From NCBI GenBank assembly GCA_021828345.1, contig JAJZJI010000037.1, forward strand, positions 1 to 9,832: a stretch of DNA of 9,832 nucleotides, given 5' to 3'. A program made the translations under genes and the position numbers. Under the pieces are notes generated by a model. The model did no database searches and was not told the origin of the DNA. It saw only the letters and a list, made by a program, of their open reading frames with translations. This stretch comes from Microcaldota archaeon. Its GTDB lineage: Archaea > Micrarchaeota > Micrarchaeia > Micrarchaeales > Micrarchaeaceae. Of this stretch, positions 6,104-9,832 are shown piece by piece (position 1 is the first letter of the stretch; each line of letters begins with the position of its first letter).

Positions 6104-6478
6104 TTGAAGGAACAAAGCTGCACTACATTAAATTTGTTGCACATACTAGGTAAAAAATGGAGCATACCTATACTTGAAGAGTTATATTATTCAAAAAATA
6201 ATATACAGTTCAATGAATTAAATAGAAGAGTTGCAGGCGTTACGCCTAAGAATTTAACATCTACACTCCAGGAACTTAACTTTTTAGGACTTATAAAAAA
6301 GATAGATATGAGTGTAGGAAATTCAAAACATATCGAGTATTCCATAACAAAGAATGGGGAGCTTGCAGTCTCATTAATAAAAACAACAAAAGAGTACGGT
6401 GCATATATAACAAAGGGAGAGGAAAAGAGCTGCAGGAGTAGAAAATGTATCGAATGTGATGGTTTTAAAAGTCTCTGA
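6104..6478 (+). CDS. HxlR-family winged-helix transcriptional regulator, Cys-rich
   Basis: 124 residues from a TTG start; no earlier ATG exists in frame after the pyruvate kinase stop, and the N-terminal Cys and LLHILGKKWSIPILEEL begin where HxlR proteins normally do. The family core (PF01638) is clear: GKKWSIPIL (16-24), FNELNRRVAGVTPKNLTSTLQEL (36-58, recognition helix region), GLIKK (62-66) and the wing IEYSITKNGE (77-86). HxlR proteins are dimeric DNA-binding factors, several of which sense disulfide or electrophile stress. This one has C6 near the N-terminus, the position used by some redox-sensing members, plus a C-terminal C110-x4-C115-x2-C118 cluster that could bind a metal or Fe-S cluster; that is inference. 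It lies between pyruvate kinase and the cytochrome b gene, on the same strand as both, and may control itself or the cytochrome. Confidence 0.88.
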   Translation: MKEQSCTTLNLLHILGKKWSIPILEELYYSKNNIQFNELNRRVAGVTPKNLTSTLQELNFLGLIKKIDMSVGNSKHIEYSITKNGELAVSLIKTTKEYGAYITKGEEKSCRSRKCIECDGFKSL

Positions 6479-6480
6479 AC

Positions 6481-6505
6481 AGATAATCTATATACTATCT
6501 TTTTA
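6481..6505 (+). promoter_or_regulatory. Inverted repeat followed by a T-run after the HxlR gene
   Basis: AGATA (6481-6485) and TATCT (6496-6500) are inverted around ten A/T-rich bases, with TTTTT at 6500-6504. The T-run may end HxlR transcription; the palindrome could also be an HxlR operator since it lies about 20 bases above the cytochrome TATA box. Neither role is proved by sequence. Confidence 0.3.
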
Positions 6506-6519
6506 GAAACTGTCATTTA

Positions 6520-6528
6520 TTTATAAAA
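6520..6528 (+). promoter_or_regulatory. TATA-like box for the cytochrome b gene
   Basis: TTTATAAAA lies 41-49 bases upstream of ATG 6569, giving predicted initiation near 6550. The transcript would then carry the GGTGA ribosome site (6557-6561) in a leader of about 20 bases. The gene therefore seems to have its own promoter. Confidence 0.5.
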
Positions 6529-6556
6529 TTAATTTGATAGCCAACTGCACATTGAT

Positions 6557-6561
6557 GGTGA
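6557..6561 (+). promoter_or_regulatory. Ribosome binding site of the cytochrome b gene
   Basis: GGTGA, seven bases before ATG 6569, matches the archaeal anti-Shine-Dalgarno sequence and supports this start. Confidence 0.6.
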
Positions 6562-6568
6562 ATGTTTA

Positions 6569-8032
6569 ATGAAAGACATTAAAAAGAATGTAAATAGCCA
6601 AATAAGGGAAAACTATAACGCACTGCATTCAGTAATTAAGGACCAATATATAAAAAAAGTTCCTTCTTATGCCAATAGCTTCTTTTTTACAATAGGCGTT
6701 TACTTACTTGAAATATTTGCAATCCTTGCCGTTACCGGAATGGTAATAATGATATTTGGAATACCATGGGGGAGTACACCAGGAATTGGTAATTTTGTAA
6801 GGAGCCTTCATTTATGGGCAGCGGAGGCTTTTGTCACGCTAATATTTATACATTTATTTGTAAATTTTTCAACATCAGCTTTTAAAAATAAAAAGATTGT
6901 GTGGATAATCGGGAGCATAATGCTCTTTTTAGTGCTTCTTGAATTTGCATTTGGAGTTGCGCTTCCGGGTGATTTCATCTCACAGGCAAATGCAAGAGCT
7001 GGAGCTGATTTATGGAATGGAATGGGCTTAGGATTTTGGATAAATCCGCTCAATTATGGCGCAGTGCTTGGGTGGCATATAGCAATAGTACCGCTGCTAC
7101 TCATATTATTGATGTTTGCGCACTATTCGATCGTAAAAAAGCGCGGGCTGAGCGTACCTTATAGAAAGGACATACCATATAGCATGGTAAATGCAGACCA
7201 TAATGCAATGTATAGAAGAATGGCTTACATATTTATAATAATATTTTTATTTGCAATATTTTTGCAAGCGCCATATACACAGCCGATGACAACACAGAGC
7301 CTTGCAAAAAATTCACCAAATGACTTTGCAATAACATTGCTTAATGAATTTAATCACAGCTCAACTACAGCAACGTATCTTGATACAATAGATCCATATA
7401 AATTTGATACGCGAATGGTATATGTAAATATCCCTTATTTAGAGTATATCAATACAACGCATAGAACAAATGAGCTTTATGCATTTTATTCTGAAAATGC
7501 ACCTATGCAAAATATGAGCATAAATAGTGCATTCGCATATTTCAATAATAATGGAAGCATTGCAGGCGCTTATAACTCAACAGATCCTTTAACAAATGTT
7601 ATTGGAACGCTCACATTAATCTCACAAGATGGTTTATATGGACCTATACTGCAATCAGAATCAAATAGCGGAGTAAATGCAACATACACGCTCCTATTAA
7701 TATCTGATTCAAGCGCTTTTAACAGCGCTCAAACACAAAACGGCATTCAGATAAGCCAATTTGGCATGCTTACAATTGGAAAGGGAAGCTGGCAGCAATA
7801 TATGGCGTACTGGCTTATACCATACAATCTTCTCGAAATAGCCACTTCAAACATAACATGGTGGAATGATCTTGAAAATGGAACATTGGCTTTGATAGCA
7901 TTTGTAATACTAATGTTTGTACCATACATACCAGTAGTAAGAGACATCCCTGATAGGTTAAAATTGTATAAAATATTTTGGAATAAGTATACAGTACCTG
8001 AAATGAGAAACACGAAAAGAACCAAAAAATAA
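6569..8032 (+). CDS. Cytochrome b6-like di-heme membrane protein with a large extracytoplasmic loop
   Basis: 487 residues. Four helices form the cytochrome b N-terminal bundle (about 38-63, 79-101, 110-132, 165-187). Helix 2 has H81 and H95, spaced 14; helix 4 has H170 and H185, spaced 15. This is the bis-His pattern for two b hemes, and 14/15 spacing is the b6-like form. ALPGDFIS (131-138) sits where the quinol-site loop after helix 3 is expected. Helix 5 (219-236) and helix 6 (438-456) are separated by about 200 residues rich in N-X-S/T, predicted outside; Lys/Arg placement fits inside loops throughout. Before helix 6, MAYWLIPY (412-419) aligns with the PEWYLLPY-type Qo motif but lacks its Glu. 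It probably moves electrons from quinol to a partner. No Rieske protein or c-type cytochrome is in the window. Confidence 0.85.
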   Translation: MKDIKKNVNSQIRENYNALHSVIKDQYIKKVPSYANSFFFTIGVYLLEIFAILAVTGMVIMIFGIPWGSTPGIGNFVRSLHLWAAEAFVTLIFIHLFVNFSTSAFKNKKIVWIIGSIMLFLVLLEFAFGVALPGDFISQANARAGADLWNGMGLGFWINPLNYGAVLGWHIAIVPLLLILLMFAHYSIVKKRGLSVPYRKDIPYSMVNADHNAMYRRMAYIFIIIFLFAIFLQAPYTQPMTTQSLAKNSPNDFAITLLNEFNHSSTTATYLDTIDPYKFDTRMVYVNIPYLEYINTTHRTNELYAFYSENAPMQNMSINSAFAYFNNNGSIAGAYNSTDPLTNVIGTLTLISQDGLYGPILQSESNSGVNATYTLLLISDSSAFNSAQTQNGIQISQFGMLTIGKGSWQQYMAYWLIPYNLLEIATSNITWWNDLENGTLALIAFVILMFVPYIPVVRDIPDRLKLYKIFWNKYTVPEMRNTKRTKK

Positions 8033-8050
8033 TAGGTGCGCCGATGCCCT

Positions 8051-8103
8051 ATCTATTTAAATTAGCCTCTACCACTTGAATAGCTTTTAATTACTTTATC
8101 AAA
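8051..8103. repeat. Direct repeat flanking the ATPase gene, left copy
   Basis: 53 bases matching 9593-9646 with four substitutions and one single-base gap: ATCTA, TTTAAATTAGCCTC, then GAATAGCTTTTAATTACTTT and ATCAAA. The right copy is the 3' end of the permease gene plus its first downstream bases. Of the four differences, all transitions, three are synonymous in the permease frame and one gives Gly to Arg. The pair bounds about 1.5 kb holding only the ATPase gene. Confidence 0.85.
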
Positions 8104-8142
8104 AAATTTATTGGCAGCATAAACATAGTTAGTGTTATATTT
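8062..8142 (-). pseudogene. Remnant 3' end of an ABC-2 family permease gene
   Basis: In the minus frame this stretch reads ...ANKFFDKVIKSYSSGRG and stop, against ...SKLGFDKVIKSYSSGGG and stop at the end of the permease gene at 9605. Upstream the frame meets TAA at 8145-8143, and no start codon lies between. The match at DNA level fades beyond 8103. This is a displaced or decayed gene end, not a working gene. The synonymous pattern of differences suggests it once belonged to a translated paralog. Confidence 0.65.
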
Positions 8143-8219
8143 TTATATATCGTCAATAAATGAAACATTAATGCCAAATTCAATTACACGTTTTCTATTA
8201 CCAATATACGCCCAAAATA

Positions 8220-8247
8220 ATGTTATAAAAGTTATATAGTATAACAT
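8220..8247 (+). promoter_or_regulatory. TATA region with an 8-bp inverted repeat upstream of the ATPase gene
   Basis: ATGTTATA (8220-8227) and TATAACAT (8240-8247) are perfect reverse complements; an inner GTTATA (8231-8236) also pairs with TATAAC (8240-8245) around TAG. The TTATATA core (8232-8238) lies 44-50 bases before ATG 8282, suited to a TATA box with a leader of about 20 bases. A symmetrical site on the promoter could bind a dimeric repressor; low-complexity A/T sequence is the alternative. Confidence 0.4.
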
Positions 8248-8281
8248 AAGGTTTTTTAATATTATCATACAATACATTATT

Positions 8282-9544
8282 ATGGATTTAAAAAGTATTA
8301 TTAAAGAACAACGACAGGAACTTGAAAACATACAAAAAACTGAACATATAATCTTAAGAGATGGATTGCAGGAAGCTGAATCTTATCTCACACACCCAAA
8401 TATACTTGTAATTACGGGCATAAGGCGTTGTGGAAAGTCAATATTTTCATACCTAATTGAAAAGACACATAAATTCGGTTATATAAATTTTGATGATGAA
8501 CGCTTGTTTGGGATCGGATCAGATGATCTAGATTCTATTTTACAGGCATTTTATGAGTTATATGGAGCGCTTGATTATTTGGTTTTAGATGAAATACAAA
8601 ACGTAAGTAATTGGGAACTTTTTGTTAATAGATTAAGGCGCACTAAACGTGTAATACTTACCGGAAGTAATTCAAATTTACTCTCTAATGAACTGGCCAC
8701 ACATATAACAGGAAGGTACATAGAAAAGCGGCTATTTCCATTCTCATTTAAAGAATATCTTATATTTAATAAATTTTCGATTTCCAATGCATATACTACA
8801 ATGGAAAAAGCGTTAATAGCTAAAATGCTTGATGATTACCTTGTTAATGGAGGCATGCCAGAAACATACAAATTTGGCAAACAGATACTTCTAAGAACAT
8901 ATGATGACATAATAACCAAGGATGTGGTCGTAAGACGCAAAGTCAAGAAAAGTAACGAACTTAAAAAACTAGCAAAATATCTTATAACAAATGTGGCAGA
9001 AGAATTTTCATACAGAGCGCTTGGCAACGCCACTGAAATAAAGAACGTCTCTACAGTAACGAAATGGGTATCATATCTTGAGGAATGCTTTTTAATATTT
9101 AAATTAGAGAGATTTGACTTTAAATTAAAGCAGCAGTTTATAGCTCCAAAAAAAGTATACTGTGTAGATCCTGGACTTGTAGAATTAATAGGATTCAAAT
9201 TCTCTGAAAATAGAGGAAGAGCGATAGAAAATGTAGTGGCAATCCATTTGCAACGCAAAAGAGAGGAAAAAATTGATTTAGATATATATTATTGGAAGGA
9301 TCATTCACAAAAAGAAGTTGACTTCGTCTTAAAATCAAAAAACGTTATCACAGAACTAATTCAAGTTAGCGCCATATTCAGAATCGATGAATTGAAAGAA
9401 AGAGAAATAAACGCATTGCTTGCGGCGAGTACTAAGCTTAAGTGCAATAATTTAACTATAGTAACTATGAATTTAGATGATGTAATAAAAATTGGGGAGA
9501 AAAAAATAGCATTAATCTCATTATGGAGATATTTATTAGGGTAA
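8282..9544 (+). CDS. AAA_14 ATPase with C-terminal DUF4143 domain (archaeal COG1373-type)
   Basis: 420 residues, a normal length. Domains in order: AAA_14 ATPase with Walker A GIRRCGKS (46-53, K52), Walker B YLVLDEIQ (99-106, D103/E104), sensor strand ILTGSN (125-130) and TGR (143-145) with a candidate arginine finger; LFPFSFKEYL (151-160), a family hallmark; a winged-helix-like linker (about 225-290); and DUF4143 with YYW (336-338), KEVDFVL (344-350), ELIQVS (358-363) and RE (374-375). DUF4143 is related to PD-(D/E)xK nucleases, but here, as in many family members, QVS stands where the nuclease would have a Lys-containing strand, so cleavage is doubtful. Such ATPases are common in archaea, often in variable regions, and their function is unknown. 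This copy lies alone between duplicated permease gene ends. Confidence 0.9.
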   Translation: MDLKSIIKEQRQELENIQKTEHIILRDGLQEAESYLTHPNILVITGIRRCGKSIFSYLIEKTHKFGYINFDDERLFGIGSDDLDSILQAFYELYGALDYLVLDEIQNVSNWELFVNRLRRTKRVILTGSNSNLLSNELATHITGRYIEKRLFPFSFKEYLIFNKFSISNAYTTMEKALIAKMLDDYLVNGGMPETYKFGKQILLRTYDDIITKDVVVRRKVKKSNELKKLAKYLITNVAEEFSYRALGNATEIKNVSTVTKWVSYLEECFLIFKLERFDFKLKQQFIAPKKVYCVDPGLVELIGFKFSENRGRAIENVVAIHLQRKREEKIDLDIYYWKDHSQKEVDFVLKSKNVITELIQVSAIFRIDELKEREINALLAASTKLKCNNLTIVTMNLDDVIKIGEKKIALISLWRYLLG

Positions 9545-9592
9545 AAATCTTTTATTATAAAGGTACAATCGTTATTATCGCATTAGTCCGTT

Positions 9593-9646
9593 ATCTAATT
9601 TAAATTAGCCTCCGCCGCTCGAATAGCTTTTAATTACTTTATCAAA
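9593..9646. repeat. Direct repeat flanking the ATPase gene, right copy
   Basis: Partner of 8051-8103. It covers the last 13 codons and stop of the permease gene plus about a dozen downstream bases. Homology continuing past the stop codon shows that the duplication involved DNA and was not only shared protein sequence. Confidence 0.85.
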
Positions 9647-9832
9647 GCCCAATTTTGATACTGCAGTAATGACTAATAATCCAAAAATTGATATTATTGC
9701 AAATATTGGATTTATAAATCCAAGCAACACTTGTATAGGATAATAAACAGCAAAACCAATTGGGAGTACAAGTGTGAATATAAGCTGTATTATGCTGCCA
9801 TATATACCCAACGGATAGGAATTGGCATCGGA
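9605..9832 (-). CDS. ABC-2 family transporter permease, C-terminal part (runs off window)
   Basis: The minus frame is open from the window edge to the stop at 9605, 75 residues. It reads ANSYPLGIYGSII, then LVLPIGFAVYYPIQVLLG, a final helix IFAIISIFGLLVITAVSKLG, and ends DKVIKSYSSGGG. The order of YPLxIY, IPxxFxxYYP, last transmembrane helix and a YxSxG-type tail is typical of the C-terminus of ABC2_membrane_6 (PF06182) permeases, which pair with an ABC ATPase, often in drug or lipid export. The ATPase partner and the rest of the permease would lie to the right. A TTG at 9811 is only an internal Leu codon. The gene converges with the ATPase gene and its 3' end is duplicated at 8051-8103. Confidence 0.75.
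   Translation of the reverse strand, partial: SDANSYPLGIYGSIIQLIFTLVLPIGFAVYYPIQVLLGFINPIFAIISIFGLLVITAVSKLGFDKVIKSYSSGGG

Noticed and set aside
8033..8281. tRNA or other structured RNA gene in the gap before the ATPase gene
   Set aside because: No cloverleaf, T-loop GTTC sequence or box C/D motifs could be found; the gap holds the permease remnant and the ATPase promoter.
8143..8331. A 62-codon minus-strand open frame as an independent small gene
   Set aside because: It overlaps the 5' end of the ATPase gene, has no good start signal, and shares frame with the permease remnant; if meaningful it is more likely part of that remnant.
8836..9258. Minus-strand open frame of 140 codons opposite the ATPase gene
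   Set aside because: It lies wholly inside a confidently identified AAA_14/DUF4143 gene and has no coherent domain.
9545..9604. Terminator hairpin between the convergent ATPase and permease genes
   Set aside because: Short T-runs are present on both strands but no convincing hairpin or long U-tract, so I do not list one.

Overview
This is an AT-rich archaeal chromosome segment, most plausibly from a small-genome DPANN lineage of the ARMAN type (Micrarchaeota or Parvarchaeota). The evidence is: TATA-like boxes about 25-40 bases upstream of starts; Shine-Dalgarno sites before some genes and apparently leaderless starts for others; a surface protein with the QSSMEYLM-YGW class III (pilin-like) N-terminus typical of ARMAN and other DPANN archaea; an archaeal AAA_14/DUF4143 ATPase; and a stripped-down pyruvate kinase. 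No rRNA, tRNA or CRISPR array is visible, and the lineage assignment is inference.

Layout. Bases 1-340, minus strand: the N-terminal third or less of an IS200/IS605-type TnpB, cut by the window edge, with a strong hairpin and a TTAAC site upstream that may mark the left end of the element. Bases 380-2940, minus strand: two cell-surface genes in series, a signal-peptide/C-terminal-anchor glycoprotein with a hairpin-plus-U-tract terminator, and a class III signal peptide fused to a YVTN-type beta-propeller. The reading frame of the propeller gene runs upstream of its first ATG and supplies the missing signal-peptide residues, but no standard start codon is there. Bases 3015-4148: a small unknown minus-strand gene diverges from a tandem pair of YbjQ/UPF0145 genes. 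Bases 4151-6064: a nucleoside phosphorylase (minus) and a pyruvate kinase (plus) diverge from a shared promoter region; the kinase has only domains A and B. Bases 6104-8032, plus strand: a Cys-rich HxlR regulator, then a cytochrome b6-like protein with a roughly 200-residue outside loop and a degenerate PEWY motif. Bases 8050-9832: an AAA_14/DUF4143 ATPase sits between two copies of the 3' end of an ABC-2 family permease gene. The right copy is the end of an apparently intact permease gene running off the window; the left copy is a remnant.

Functional picture. Nucleoside phosphorolysis and pyruvate kinase point to nucleoside salvage and lower glycolysis. HxlR proteins often sense redox state or electrophiles, and the four cysteines here, together with its place just upstream of the cytochrome, make a redox-linked regulator of the membrane cytochrome a reasonable guess. 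The most noteworthy signals are the repeat-bounded ATPase island, the hidden N-terminus of the propeller protein, the unusual cytochrome b and the domain-C-less pyruvate kinase. I see no clear new multi-gene defence or mobile system; the ATPase island is the nearest candidate.
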